DNA from: Halococcus thailandensis JCM 13552
GTDB taxonomy: Archaea; Halobacteriota; Halobacteria; Halobacteriales; Halococcaceae
Direction of reading: 5' to 3'
Length of the DNA stretch: 39,631 nt
Assembly: GCF_000336715.1 (NCBI RefSeq)
Contig: NZ_AOMF01000145.1
Span: 79,975 to 119,605, forward strand
Within the stretch, counting starts at the first letter, position 1. Each line of letters starts with the position of its first letter. Below the pieces are notes generated by a model. That model was not told the origin of the DNA. It searched no databases and worked only from the letters and a program-made list of their open reading frames with translations. Made by a program: the position numbers and the translations under genes. Below, piece after piece: positions 16,632 to 25,088 of the stretch.

Positions 16632-16648
16632 GTTTCGACAAACGAAAC
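16632..16648. promoter_or_regulatory. inverted repeat GTTTCG-n5-CGAAAC in the SDR/ppsA divergent region
   Basis: GTTTCG (16632-16637) and CGAAAC (16643-16648) are a perfect inverted pair with a 5-nt spacer. It lies about 75-90 nt upstream of the ppsA TATA box and about 100 nt upstream of the SDR start, so it could serve either gene. No match to a known haloarchaeal glycolytic or gluconeogenic operator is claimed. Confidence 0.4.
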
Positions 16649-16720
16649 CGCGTGATAGCGGTCGGTTTGATACGTCTGACTGTGACGCGATCGCACGAAG
16701 CTGGTCGGTTCGGAACCTTC

Positions 16721-16726
16721 TTTATT
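16721..16726 (+). promoter_or_regulatory. TATA box of ppsA
   Basis: TTTATT is centred 27-28 nt before the ATG at 16751. The purine-containing CGGAAC just upstream could act as the BRE. The spacing implies a leaderless mRNA and excludes the longer reading-frame start at 16652. Confidence 0.65.
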
Positions 16727-16750
16727 GACGTTCGTGATTATACGTCCACG

Positions 16751-19018
16751 ATGGCTGTACTCTGGCTGGACGAGGTAGGCAAGGACGACATCGACGCCGT
16801 CGGCGGCAAGGGCGCGTCGTTGGGCGAACTCGCTGGTGCCGGCCTCCCCGTCCCGCCGGCGTTCGTCGTTACGGCCGGAACGTACCGCTCGTTCATCGAG
16901 GAAACCGGCATCGACGAGGCGCTGTTCGACGCCGTCGACGTCGACCCCGACGATTCGAGCGCGCTCGCCGCCGCCGAAGCCGAGGCCGAGGACCTCATCC
17001 TGGGGACGGAGATGCCCGACGAGCTGCGCGAGGAGATCCTGGAAACCTACGGGAATCTCGACGATGGCGAGGCGTTCGTCGCGGTGCGCTCGTCGGCGAC
17101 CGCCGAGGACCTGCCGGACGCCTCGTTCGCCGGCCAACAGGAGACGTTCCTCAACATCACCGGCGACGATCTCGTCCAGCGCGTCAAGGAATGCTGGGCC
17201 TCGCTGTTCACCCAGCGAGCGATCTACTACCGCGAACAGCAGGGGTTCGACCACCGGAACGTCGACATCGCGGTCGTCGTCCAGCGGATGGTCGACGCCG
17301 AGAAGTCGGGCGTGATGTTCACCTCCCATCCCTCGACCGGCGCGCCCGAACTCATCGTCGAGGCCGCGTGGGGGCTCGGCGAGGCGGTCGTCGCCGGCGA
17401 GGTCTCGCCCGACAACTACGTCGTCGATCGCGACAGCCACGAGCTCGACTCCGTCACCGTGGCCGACAAGAAGACGATGTGCGTCAAGGACCCGGAGACG
17501 GGCGAGACGACGATGGTCGACGTCCCCAACGAAAAACGCGAGGCGCAGGTGCTCGACGAGGACGAACTCGACAGTCTGGTCGAGATCGGCGAGCAGGTCG
17601 AGGAGCACTACGGCGAACCGCAGGACGTCGAGTGGGCGATCTTCGAGGGCGACGTCTACATGCTCCAGTCGCGCCCCATCACGACGATCGCCGACGACGG
17701 GGGCGAGCAGGCGAGCGTCGCCAACGGCGGGGACGAATCCGGAGCGAGCGACGACGTGTTGCTCACGGGGCTCGGCGCGAGCCCGGGCATCGCCAGCGGT
17801 GCGGTGGCGATCGTCGGCAAGCTCGACCAGCTCGACAAGGTGGGCGAGGGCGACGTCATCGTCACCGAGATGACGACCCCCGACATGGTGCCGGCGATGA
17901 AGCGCGCGAGCGGTATCGTCACCGACGAGGGCGGGATGACCTCCCACGCGGCGATCGTCTCCAGAGAACTGGGCGTCCCGGCCGTGGTCGGTTCACAGAG
18001 CGCAACGAGCACGCTCTCCGACGGGCGGCACATCACCATCGATGGCGACAAGGGCACGATCCGCGAGGGCGAGGCCGACGACGGCGAGCGCGACGCCGTC
18101 GAGGAGGTCCGCCCGCAATCCCCCGTGAAGCCGATGACCGCCACCGAGGTGAAGGTCAACGTCTCGATCCCCGAGGCCGCCGAGCGCGCCGCCGCGACCG
18201 GCGCTGACGGCGTGGGTCTGCTCCGGATGGAGCACATGATCCTCTCGACGAACAAGACCCCCGAGAAGTACATCGACGACCACGGCGAGGACGCCTACAT
18301 CGAGGAGATCGTCGAAGGGGTCAGGAACGTCGCCGAGGAGTTCTACCCACGACCGGTGCGCGTGCGCACGCTCGACGCCCCCACCGACGAGTTTCGCCAG
18401 CTGGAGGGCGGCGAGAGCGAACCCGACGAGCACAACCCGATGCTCGGCTATCGGGGCATCCGGCGCAGCCTCGATCGGCCCGACGTGTTCGTCCACGAGC
18501 TCGAAGCCTTCCGGCAGCTCTACGGGATGGGCTACGACAACGTCGAGATCATGCTCCCGCTCGTCAATGACGTCGAGGACGTCCTGCAGGCGAAAAATCT
18601 CATGCAGGACGCCGGCATCGACCCCGACAAGCGCTCCTGGGGCGTGATGGTCGAGACGCCCGCCTCGGCGCTGCGCATCGAGGAGATGGCCGACGCGGGC
18701 ATCGACTTCGCCTCCTTCGGAACGAACGACCTCACCCAGTACACCCTGGCTGTGGACCGAAACAACGGCCAGGTCGCCGACCGTTTCGACGAACTCCACC
18801 CTGCCGTCCTCGAACTCATCGGCCGGACGATCGAAACCTGTCGCGAGAACGACGTCGCGACCAGCATCTGCGGGCAGGCCGGTTCGAAACCGCGGATGGT
18901 GCAGTTCCTCGTCAACGAGGGCGTCTCCTCGATCTCGGCGAACATCGACGCCGTGCGCGACGTCCAGCACGAGGTCAAGCGCGTCGAGCAGAAACTCGTC
19001 CTCGACACCGTCAGGTAG
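16751..19018 (+). CDS. ppsA: phosphoenolpyruvate synthase
   Basis: A 755-residue enzyme that converts pyruvate, ATP and water to PEP, AMP and phosphate, the entry to gluconeogenesis. The N-terminal ATP-grasp half starts MAVLWLDEVGKDDIDAVGGK and includes VRSSATAEDLPDASFAGQQE. The swivelling phosphohistidine domain has GGMTSHAAIVSRELG with His399. The C-terminal TIM barrel ends with SICGQAGS containing Cys707, the usual acid/base residue. All domains are intact. The upstream gap of 214 bp holds a good TATA box and an inverted repeat, which hints at carbon-source control, though no known operator was recognised. Confidence 0.96.
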   Translation: MAVLWLDEVGKDDIDAVGGKGASLGELAGAGLPVPPAFVVTAGTYRSFIEETGIDEALFDAVDVDPDDSSALAAAEAEAEDLILGTEMPDELREEILETYGNLDDGEAFVAVRSSATAEDLPDASFAGQQETFLNITGDDLVQRVKECWASLFTQRAIYYREQQGFDHRNVDIAVVVQRMVDAEKSGVMFTSHPSTGAPELIVEAAWGLGEAVVAGEVSPDNYVVDRDSHELDSVTVADKKTMCVKDPETGETTMVDVPNEKREAQVLDEDELDSLVEIGEQVEEHYGEPQDVEWAIFEGDVYMLQSRPITTIADDGGEQASVANGGDESGASDDVLLTGLGASPGIASGAVAIVGKLDQLDKVGEGDVIVTEMTTPDMVPAMKRASGIVTDEGGMTSHAAIVSRELGVPAVVGSQSATSTLSDGRHITIDGDKGTIREGEADDGERDAVEEVRPQSPVKPMTATEVKVNVSIPEAAERAAATGADGVGLLRMEHMILSTNKTPEKYIDDHGEDAYIEEIVEGVRNVAEEFYPRPVRVRTLDAPTDEFRQLEGGESEPDEHNPMLGYRGIRRSLDRPDVFVHELEAFRQLYGMGYDNVEIMLPLVNDVEDVLQAKNLMQDAGIDPDKRSWGVMVETPASALRIEEMADAGIDFASFGTNDLTQYTLAVDRNNGQVADRFDELHPAVLELIGRTIETCRENDVATSICGQAGSKPRMVQFLVNEGVSSISANIDAVRDVQHEVKRVEQKLVLDTVR

Positions 19019-19099
19019 GGTTTCGATGGCCAGCCACGATCGCACGCGGACCGCGGCGAGATACACAACGGCTAACAGCGTGAGTGTCCAGTTCTGACC

Positions 19100-20155
19100 A
19101 TGCAGCGGGCCACGCCACAGGAGTTCTCCCGCGTTCTCTCGTCGATGTGTACGGAGCCACATCCCGACGCACGTGCGGCCGCCGAGCGCTTTCTCGCGAC
19201 CAACCCCGGCGATCCGGGCACCTACGAGACGATCGCCGGCATCGAGCGTGAGGTCGTCGCACAGCTGGGAGAGATGGTCTCGCTACCGGAACCAGCGGGC
19301 TACGTCACAAGCGGCGGCAGCGAGGCGAACATCCAGGCGCTGCGCATCGCGCGCAACCGCGCCGACACGGACGAGCCGAACGTGGTCGCACCCACGAGCG
19401 CCCACTTCAGTTTCCACAAGGCCGCCGGCATGCTCGGGCTCGAACTCCGCACCGCGCCGCTCGACGACGAGCACCGGGCGAACACGACGGCGATGGCCGA
19501 ACTGGTGGATGGGAACACCGTCGCGGTCGTCGGCGTCGCCGGCACCACCGAACACGGCCGCGTCGACCCGATCCCCGAGATCGCCGCCATCGCCGATGAG
19601 GCAGGCGCGCTCTGTCACGTCGACGCCGCGTGGGGCGGCTTCCACCTGCCGTTCACCGATCACGAGTGGGACTTCGCCGACGCACCGATCGACACGATGA
19701 CGATCGACCCGCACAAGCTCGGACGGGCGGTCGTGCCCGCCGGCGGACTGCTCGCGCGCTCGGACGAACTGCTCGACGCGCTCGCGGTCGAGACGCCGTA
19801 TCTCGAATCACGCTCGCAGGCGACGCTGACGGGCACGCGAAGCGGTGCCGGCGTGGCGAGCGCCCGCGCCGCACTCGACGCGCTGTGGCCCGACGGCTAC
19901 CGTGAACAGGCCGAACGTGGCCAGGCGAACGCCGACTGGCTCGCCGACGCGCTCGACGATCGTGGCTATTCGGTCGTCGAACCCGAACTCCCGCTCGTCG
20001 CCGCCGAGATCCCCGAGGAGACGTTCGAGGCGCTGCGGGAGATGGACTGGCGGATCTCCCGAACGGGGAACGGTGCGCTTCGCGTCGTCTGCATGCCACA
20101 CGTCACCCGCGAGATGCTTCGAGCGTTCGTCGACGATCTCGACCGACTGAAATAG
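19100..20155 (+). CDS. mfnA: L-aspartate/L-tyrosine decarboxylase, MfnA type
   Basis: A 351-residue group II PLP decarboxylase. The PLP lysine is Lys206 in [10 protein letters not shown]. Other family motifs are [18 protein letters not shown] cofactor-binding [13 protein letters not shown], and [13 protein letters not shown]. In methanogens MfnA makes tyramine for methanofuran. Haloarchaea lack that cofactor, and family knowledge suggests aspartate decarboxylation to beta-alanine for coenzyme A here. That assignment is inference. The ATG at 19100 follows a short 81-bp gap, and the DedA gene follows after 15 nt, so the two may share a transcript. Confidence 0.88.
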   Translation: MQRATPQEFSRVLSSMCTEPHPDARAAAERFLATNPGDPGTYETIAGIEREVVAQLGEMVSLPEPAGYVTSGGSEANIQALRIARNRADTDEPNVVAPTSAHFSFHKAAGMLGLELRTAPLDDEHRANTTAMAELVDGNTVAVVGVAGTTEHGRVDPIPEIAAIADEAGALCHVDAAWGGFHLPFTDHEWDFADAPIDTMTIDPHKLGRAVVPAGGLLARSDELLDALAVETPYLESRSQATLTGTRSGAGVASARAALDALWPDGYREQAERGQANADWLADALDDRGYSVVEPELPLVAAEIPEETFEALREMDWRISRTGNGALRVVCMPHVTREMLRAFVDDLDRLK

Positions 20156-20170
20156 ACAACACTTAGGCGT

Positions 20171-20773
20171 GTGACGCAGCGATTTCCGGCAGTGACGCCG
20201 CTTCTGTCGGCCCTCGTCGCGGGGACGGTCGGAACCGTGTCTGCGCCGCTGCAGATCGACGCGCTCGAACGTCTCGTCGAGACGGCGACCGGGCCGCTCG
20301 GGCTGCTCATCATCGCGGGCTACTCGTTTCTCATCGCGATCGCGCTACCGCTGCCGAGCGAGATCGTGCTCGTCGCGCCGCTGGATCTCGGAATCTCCGA
20401 AACGGGTGATTTCGTCCTGATCACGCTCGTCAGCGGCATCGGGAAGGCCGCCGGCAGCGTCGTCGCCTTCCGTCTCGGCCACGAGGCCAGAGACCGATCC
20501 GGGCGGCTCGTCGAGTGGCTGCGCGACTCGCGGTTCGACATCGTCGAGTGGTCCGAGCGACGGACGATACAGCTCGCGCGCCGATACGGCTACATCGGGC
20601 TGGCGATCGCGCTCTCGGTGCCGTTCTTCCCGGACACGCTGTCGATCTACGCCTTCACCATTCTGGAGGAGGACTACCTGAAGTTCGCCGCGGCGACGTT
20701 CGTCGGCAGCGCCGGGCGGCTGCTGGTCGTCGCGGGCGTCTTCGCGCCGATCACCTCGCTGTTCGGACTCTGA
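20171..20773 (+). CDS. DedA/VTT-domain membrane protein
   Basis: A 200-residue polytopic membrane protein of the VTT (SNARE-associated/DedA) family. Hydrophobic segments lie near 8-25, 40-65 and 75-97, with more at about 140-160 and 170-195. The family stretch SVPFFPDTLSIYAF and the loop GKAAGSVVAFRLGHEARDR are typical. DedA proteins are implicated in lipid scrambling or proton-linked membrane homeostasis; this one's substrate is unknown. The start is a GTG at 20171, 15 nt after mfnA, so co-transcription is likely. Confidence 0.85.
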   Translation: MTQRFPAVTPLLSALVAGTVGTVSAPLQIDALERLVETATGPLGLLIIAGYSFLIAIALPLPSEIVLVAPLDLGISETGDFVLITLVSGIGKAAGSVVAFRLGHEARDRSGRLVEWLRDSRFDIVEWSERRTIQLARRYGYIGLAIALSVPFFPDTLSIYAFTILEEDYLKFAAATFVGSAGRLLVVAGVFAPITSLFGL

Positions 20774-20806
20774 CGGGTGGCCACCCGCGAGTGGAAAGCG
20801 GCGGGC

Positions 20807-20812
20807 TTTAGG
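20807..20812 (+). promoter_or_regulatory. TATA box of metG
   Basis: TTTAGG follows a GC-rich stretch and is centred 27 nt before the ATG at 20836, but only 21 nt before the ATG at 20830. The spacing favours the inner start. Confidence 0.55.
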
Positions 20813-20835
20813 CTCCCATCCCGGTAGCGATGGCC

Positions 20836-22896
20836 ATGAGTCACGAGGAGTTCCCCACGGAGAACCCGGCGGTCGTCACCTGCGGGCTGCCGTACGCCAA
20901 CGGCGACCTGCACGTGGGCCATCTCCGGACCTACGTCGGCGGCGACGCGTTCACGCGCGCGCTCCGCAAGCTCGGCCAGGAGACGGCGTTCGTCTCGGGG
21001 TCGGACATGCACGGCACGCCCGTCGCGGTCAACGCCTGGGAGGAGGGCGTCACGCCCGAGGAGTTCGCGTTGCGCCACCACGAGAAGTATAAAGAGACGT
21101 TCCCGACGTTCGACATCGAGTTCGACAACTACGGCCACACGGCCGAAGAGCAGAACGTCGAACTCACCCAGCAGTTCGTCCGCGAACTCGACGAGAAGGG
21201 CTACGTCTACGAGCAGGAGATCGAAGTCGCGTGGGACCCCGAAGAAGGCCAGGCCCTGCCCGACAGATACGTCGAGGGCACCTGTCCGTACTGTGGCGAG
21301 CACGCCCGCGGCGACGAGTGTGACGAGGGCTGTGGCCGCCACCTCGAACCGGGCGAGATCGAGGAGCCCACGAGCGTGATCACGGGCAACCCCGCCGAGT
21401 ACCGCACCCGCGAGCACGAGTTCCTGCGCCTCTCTGAGTTCCAGGACTACCTCGGCGAGTTCATCGACCGGATGGACGGGACGGCGAACGCGCGCAACCA
21501 GCCCCGTGAGTGGATCGAGGGCGAACTCCAGGACTGGTGTATCACGCGAGACATGGACTGGGGGATCGAGTATCCCGGCGAAGAAGACCTCGTGCTCTAC
21601 GTCTGGGTCGACGCGCCGATCGAGTACGTTTCGAGCACGAAGCAGTACAGCGAGCGCGTCGGACGGGAGAATTTCGACTGGGAGCAGGCGTGGCAGGAGT
21701 CGGGCGAACTCGTTCACGTCATCGGCCGGGACATCATCCAGCATCACACCGTGTTCTGGCCCGCAATGTTGCGCGGGGTGGACTACCAGGAGCCGCGGGC
21801 GGTGCTCGCGAGCGGGTTCGTCAACCTCGACGGCAAGGGGTTCTCGACCAGTCGCGATCGCGCGGTCTGGGTCGACGACTATCTCGACGAGGGGTTCGAT
21901 CCGGACCTCTATCGCTACTACATCACGACGGGCACCGGCTTCCAGCAGGACATCGACTTCTCGTGGGAACGGTTCGCCGAGCGTGTCAACGGCGAGCTCG
22001 TCGGCACAGTAGGGAACTTCCTCTACCGATCACTGCTCTTTGCCCACCGCAACTACGGGGGAACGCCCGATGGAGAAGTCTCCGAAGAAGTGCGCGAGCG
22101 CATCGAGCAAGCGATCGACGAGTTCCGGGACGGCGTCAACGACTACTCCGTGCGGGCGGTCGGTGAGTCGGCCGTTGAGCTCGCCCAGTTCGGCAACGAG
22201 TATATCCAGCGCCACGAGCCCTGGAACGCCGAGGACCCAGAGCGGGCAGCGGTCATCCGCGACTGCGTGCAGCTCTCGAAGGCGGTCACGGTGCTTTCCG
22301 AGCCGATCATGCCCGGCATGGCCGAGCGGCTCTGGGAGCAACTCGACGAGGCGGGTTCGGTCCACGAGGCTTCCCTAAATGCTGCACTCGACGCGCCGTC
22401 CGCCGAGTTCGATGCGCCCGACGAACCGTTCGAGGGCATCGAGGACGAGCGTGTCGCCGAGTTGAACGAGAAACTGGAAGCGCAGATCGCTGCCGCAAGC
22501 GGGGACGAGGAGGGCGACGCAGCTGCGGAGGGTGACACTGCCGAGGCCGCGGAGGCGGAGCTCGAAGCACTGACCGACGACCGCATCGGCTTCGAGGAGT
22601 TCCAGGAGCTCGACGTGCGAGTGGGCGAAGTGCTCGCCGCCGAGGGGATCGAGGACGCGGACGATCTCGCGCGTCTGGAGGTCGATCTCGGCGTCGAGAC
22701 GCGCCAGATCGTCGCCGGGATCAAACAGCTCCACGATCTCGACGACCTCCCGGGCGAGCGGGTGGTCGTGTTGGCGAACATCGAGAAAACGGAACTGTTC
22801 GGCGTCGAGAGCAACGGGATGGTGCTCGCAGCCGGCGAGGAGGCCGACCTGCTGACGACCCACGACGACAGCCAGCCGGGAACGAGAGTTCGCTGA
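20836..22896 (+). CDS. metG: methionine--tRNA ligase
   Basis: A 686-residue class I synthetase. The HIGH equivalent is HVGH at 26-29, the KMSKS equivalent is FSTSR, and a zinc-binding cluster CPYC...CDEGCGRH lies near 150-175. After an acidic linker (about 550-580, rich in Ala, Glu and Asp) comes a C-terminal Trbp111/EMAP-like tRNA-binding domain. That domain starts at IGFEEFQELDVRVGEVLAAE and ends NGMVLAAGEEADLLTTHDD. Two in-frame ATGs exist, at 20830 and 20836. I chose 20836 because the TATA box is 27 nt upstream and MSHEEFPTENPAV matches the usual haloarchaeal N-terminus. Fusion of the tRNA-binding domain is common in archaea and bacteria. Confidence 0.96.
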   Translation: MSHEEFPTENPAVVTCGLPYANGDLHVGHLRTYVGGDAFTRALRKLGQETAFVSGSDMHGTPVAVNAWEEGVTPEEFALRHHEKYKETFPTFDIEFDNYGHTAEEQNVELTQQFVRELDEKGYVYEQEIEVAWDPEEGQALPDRYVEGTCPYCGEHARGDECDEGCGRHLEPGEIEEPTSVITGNPAEYRTREHEFLRLSEFQDYLGEFIDRMDGTANARNQPREWIEGELQDWCITRDMDWGIEYPGEEDLVLYVWVDAPIEYVSSTKQYSERVGRENFDWEQAWQESGELVHVIGRDIIQHHTVFWPAMLRGVDYQEPRAVLASGFVNLDGKGFSTSRDRAVWVDDYLDEGFDPDLYRYYITTGTGFQQDIDFSWERFAERVNGELVGTVGNFLYRSLLFAHRNYGGTPDGEVSEEVRERIEQAIDEFRDGVNDYSVRAVGESAVELAQFGNEYIQRHEPWNAEDPERAAVIRDCVQLSKAVTVLSEPIMPGMAERLWEQLDEAGSVHEASLNAALDAPSAEFDAPDEPFEGIEDERVAELNEKLEAQIAAASGDEEGDAAAEGDTAEAAEAELEALTDDRIGFEEFQELDVRVGEVLAAEGIEDADDLARLEVDLGVETRQIVAGIKQLHDLDDLPGERVVVLANIEKTELFGVESNGMVLAAGEEADLLTTHDDSQPGTRVR

Positions 22897-22937
22897 CCGA
22901 GCGGCAGCCATTTCTGACTCGACGCCCACGAGGGGGT

Positions 22938-23132
22938 ATGGCGGACGACTGGAAATACGCCGTCGAGGATCTCGAGGACGACGGCGACGAGAGCGCGGAC
23001 GACGCACGCGCGACCGACGTCTTCGGGGACGACGAGCCGGGCGACCTCGAACCGGGCTCGCCGTCGTTCGAGAACGTCGTCTTCGTGCTGCTCGGCGTCG
23101 CCATCGCGCTGGTGATCGTCCTCAGTGTCTAA
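22938..23132 (+). CDS. small single-pass membrane protein (DUF7312-like)
   Basis: A 64-residue protein with a soluble acidic N-terminal part (1-45, with EDLEDDGDESADDARAT) and one C-terminal membrane helix, NVVFVLLGVAIALVIVLSV. It resembles small haloarchaeal proteins of the DUF7312 kind; no function is known to me. Its topology suggests a tail-anchored protein with the acidic part in the cytosol. It lies between metG and nfeD. A weak TATA-like CATTTCT (about 22909) is 27 nt upstream of the ATG. Confidence 0.75.
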   Translation: MADDWKYAVEDLEDDGDESADDARATDVFGDDEPGDLEPGSPSFENVVFVLLGVAIALVIVLSV

Positions 23133-23143
23133 CACACCCAACA

Positions 23144-23149
23144 GTTAAT
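23144..23149 (+). promoter_or_regulatory. TATA box of the nfeD gene
   Basis: GTTAAT is centred about 27 nt before the ATG at 23174, which suggests a leaderless transcript independent of the small gene upstream. Confidence 0.5.
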
Positions 23150-23173
23150 CCCGCTGCAGGCTAACAACCGACC

Positions 23174-23776
23174 ATGACGCTGGCACTCGGTGGCGCGCCG
23201 GTTGCGGCCGCGCTTCCGGTCCTCCAGATGAGCGATCTCCTGCTGGAGCAGCTCCCGCTGGTGCTCGTGGTCGCCGGGCTCGGACTGATGGGTGCCGAGG
23301 CGCTCGCGCCCGGCGCACACTTCATCGTGCTCGGGGTCGCGCTGCTGTTCGCCGGGCTGATCGGTCTGTTGATCGGGAGTTTTCTCGGCCCGATCGTGCT
23401 CGCGGTCGTCCTCTCGGTGCTCGTGCTCGCCAGCGGTGCGGGAACGCTCTACGCCTACCACCGGTTCGACATCTACGGCGGGAAGGGAGCCGGCAAGACG
23501 AGCGACTCGGCCTCGCTCAGGGGGACGACCGGACACGTCACCGAGCGCGTGACGCCGACGAACGGAAAGGTGAAACTCGACGGCGGCGGCTTCAATCCCA
23601 ACTACAGCGCCCGCACACTCGACGGCGAAATTCCCGAAGACGAACCGATAATGGTGACCGACCCCGGCGGCGGCAACGTCCTCACCGTCGAGGCGCTCTC
23701 GGCGGTGGAGGACGACATCGATCGGGCGCTCGCTCGCGGGCGCGACACCGACGATCGCGAGCGCGAAACCGCGTGA
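23174..23776 (+). CDS. NfeD family membrane protein
   Basis: A 200-residue member of the NfeD short form. Three or four hydrophobic segments occupy about 10-95 (for example LVLVVAGLGLMGAEALAPGA, then HFIVLGVALLFAGLIGLLIG and IVLAVVLSVLVLASGAG). A soluble OB-fold domain follows from about 115 (LRGTTGHVTERVTPTNGKVKL ... IMVTDPGGGNVLTVEAL). The serine protease domain of long NfeD proteins is absent. NfeD proteins pair with SPFH proteins in membrane microdomains, and an SPFH gene follows 52 nt downstream. The pairing is therefore typical, but the cellular task is not established. Confidence 0.88.
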   Translation: MTLALGGAPVAAALPVLQMSDLLLEQLPLVLVVAGLGLMGAEALAPGAHFIVLGVALLFAGLIGLLIGSFLGPIVLAVVLSVLVLASGAGTLYAYHRFDIYGGKGAGKTSDSASLRGTTGHVTERVTPTNGKVKLDGGGFNPNYSARTLDGEIPEDEPIMVTDPGGGNVLTVEALSAVEDDIDRALARGRDTDDRERETA

Positions 23777-23798
23777 CGGCACCCGCTCGACCGAAGCC

Positions 23799-23803
23799 TT
23801 ATG
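23799..23803 (+). promoter_or_regulatory. TATA box of the SPFH gene
   Basis: TTATG is centred about 28 nt before the ATG at 23829 and sits just after the nfeD stop. It suggests that the stomatin-like gene has its own promoter in addition to any read-through. Confidence 0.5.
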
Positions 23804-23828
23804 TTCCCAACATCCGAACTCTCGATAG

Positions 23829-25013
23829 ATGACACTCGTTCCGCTTCAGGCGCTCGCGCTCGCGCCGGCCATCGTCGTGCTGTTGGTGCTGGCCGTCGCG
23901 ATCATCACCGTCTATAGCGCCATCGAAATCGTCAACGCGTACGAGAAGCGTGCGCTCACCGTCTTCGGCGACTACCGCAAGCTGCTCGAACCGGGCATCA
24001 ACTTCGTCCCGCCGTTCGTCAACAAGACCTACCCGTTCGACATGCGGACCCAGACGCTCGACGTCGCGCGTCAGGAGGCCATCACGCGTGACAACTCACC
24101 TGTGACGGCGGATGCAGTGGTCTACATCAAAGTGATGGACGCGAAAAAGGCGTTTCTGGAGGTCGACGACTACAAGCGCGCGGTCTCGAACCTCGCACAG
24201 ACCACGCTCCGTGCCGTGCTCGGCGACATGGATCTCGACGACACGCTGAGCAAACGGCAGGAGATAAACGAGCGCATCCGCAAGGAGCTCGACGAACCGA
24301 CCGACGAGTGGGGGATCCGCGTCGAATCCGTCGAGGTCCGCGAGGTCAACCCCTCGCCCGACGTCCAGCAGGCGATGGAGCAGCAGACCTCCGCCGAGCG
24401 CAAACGCCGCGCGATGATCCTCGAAGCGCAGGGTGAACGGCGGAGCGCGGTCGAGGCAGCAGAGGGTGAGAAACGGTCGAACATCATCCGTGCACAGGGT
24501 GAAAAGCAGAGCCAGATCCTCGAATCGCAGGGTGACGCCGTTTCCACAGTGCTGCGAGCGAAATCCGCCGAGTCGATGGGCGAACGCGCGGTCATCGAGC
24601 GCGGGATGGACACGCTCGAATCCATCGGTCAGGGCGAGTCGACGACGTTCGTCCTCCCCCAGGAGCTGTCGTCGATGCTCGGCCGGTACGGCAAACACCT
24701 TACCGGCAGCGACATCAAGGAGGACGGCCACGACCTGGAAAGCCTCGATTTCGACGAGGAGACGCGCGAACTCATCGGGCTCGACAACATCGACGAGATC
24801 CTCGGCGAGATCGACGAGGAGGCCGAGATCGACGTCGAGGAGATGGAACAGGAGGCCGAAGCGATCAAGACCGGCGAGGCGACGACCGACATCCAGGATC
24901 CCGACGAGGTCATCTCCGAGATGGACGCCAACGAAAGCATCGAGGGGAGCACGTCGACGACGGGAACGTCGGCCACCGACGAAGAGGACGAGCTCGAACC
25001 GGAGACGAACTGA
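23829..25013 (+). CDS. SPFH/band 7 (stomatin/prohibitin-like) protein
   Basis: A 394-residue membrane-anchored scaffold protein. The N-terminal helix (about 5-35, ALAPAIVVLLVLAVAIITV) anchors it. The SPFH domain runs about 30-200 with VVYIKVMDAKKAFLEV and TTLRAVLGDMDLDDTLSKR, both strongly stomatin-like. A flotillin-type helical segment rich in Ala, Glu and Arg (EAQGERRSAVEAAEGEKR) follows. The last 120 residues are highly acidic and low in complexity, an extension longer than in most stomatins. It follows nfeD, its usual partner. The family organises membrane domains and protease complexes; its client here is unknown. Confidence 0.92.
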   Translation: MTLVPLQALALAPAIVVLLVLAVAIITVYSAIEIVNAYEKRALTVFGDYRKLLEPGINFVPPFVNKTYPFDMRTQTLDVARQEAITRDNSPVTADAVVYIKVMDAKKAFLEVDDYKRAVSNLAQTTLRAVLGDMDLDDTLSKRQEINERIRKELDEPTDEWGIRVESVEVREVNPSPDVQQAMEQQTSAERKRRAMILEAQGERRSAVEAAEGEKRSNIIRAQGEKQSQILESQGDAVSTVLRAKSAESMGERAVIERGMDTLESIGQGESTTFVLPQELSSMLGRYGKHLTGSDIKEDGHDLESLDFDEETRELIGLDNIDEILGEIDEEAEIDVEEMEQEAEAIKTGEATTDIQDPDEVISEMDANESIEGSTSTTGTSATDEEDELEPETN

Positions 25014-25088
25014 GCGAGCGACGACCCGAACGAGTGACGAACTGAACGGGTCGAAGGGGTTTTACCTGCGTTTCTCCGATGTGACCCA

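Noticed and set aside
15770-17947. 725-codon frame opposite the SDR promoter and ppsA
   Set aside because: It crosses a divergent promoter region and reads Arg/His-rich noise, while ppsA on the other strand is intact.
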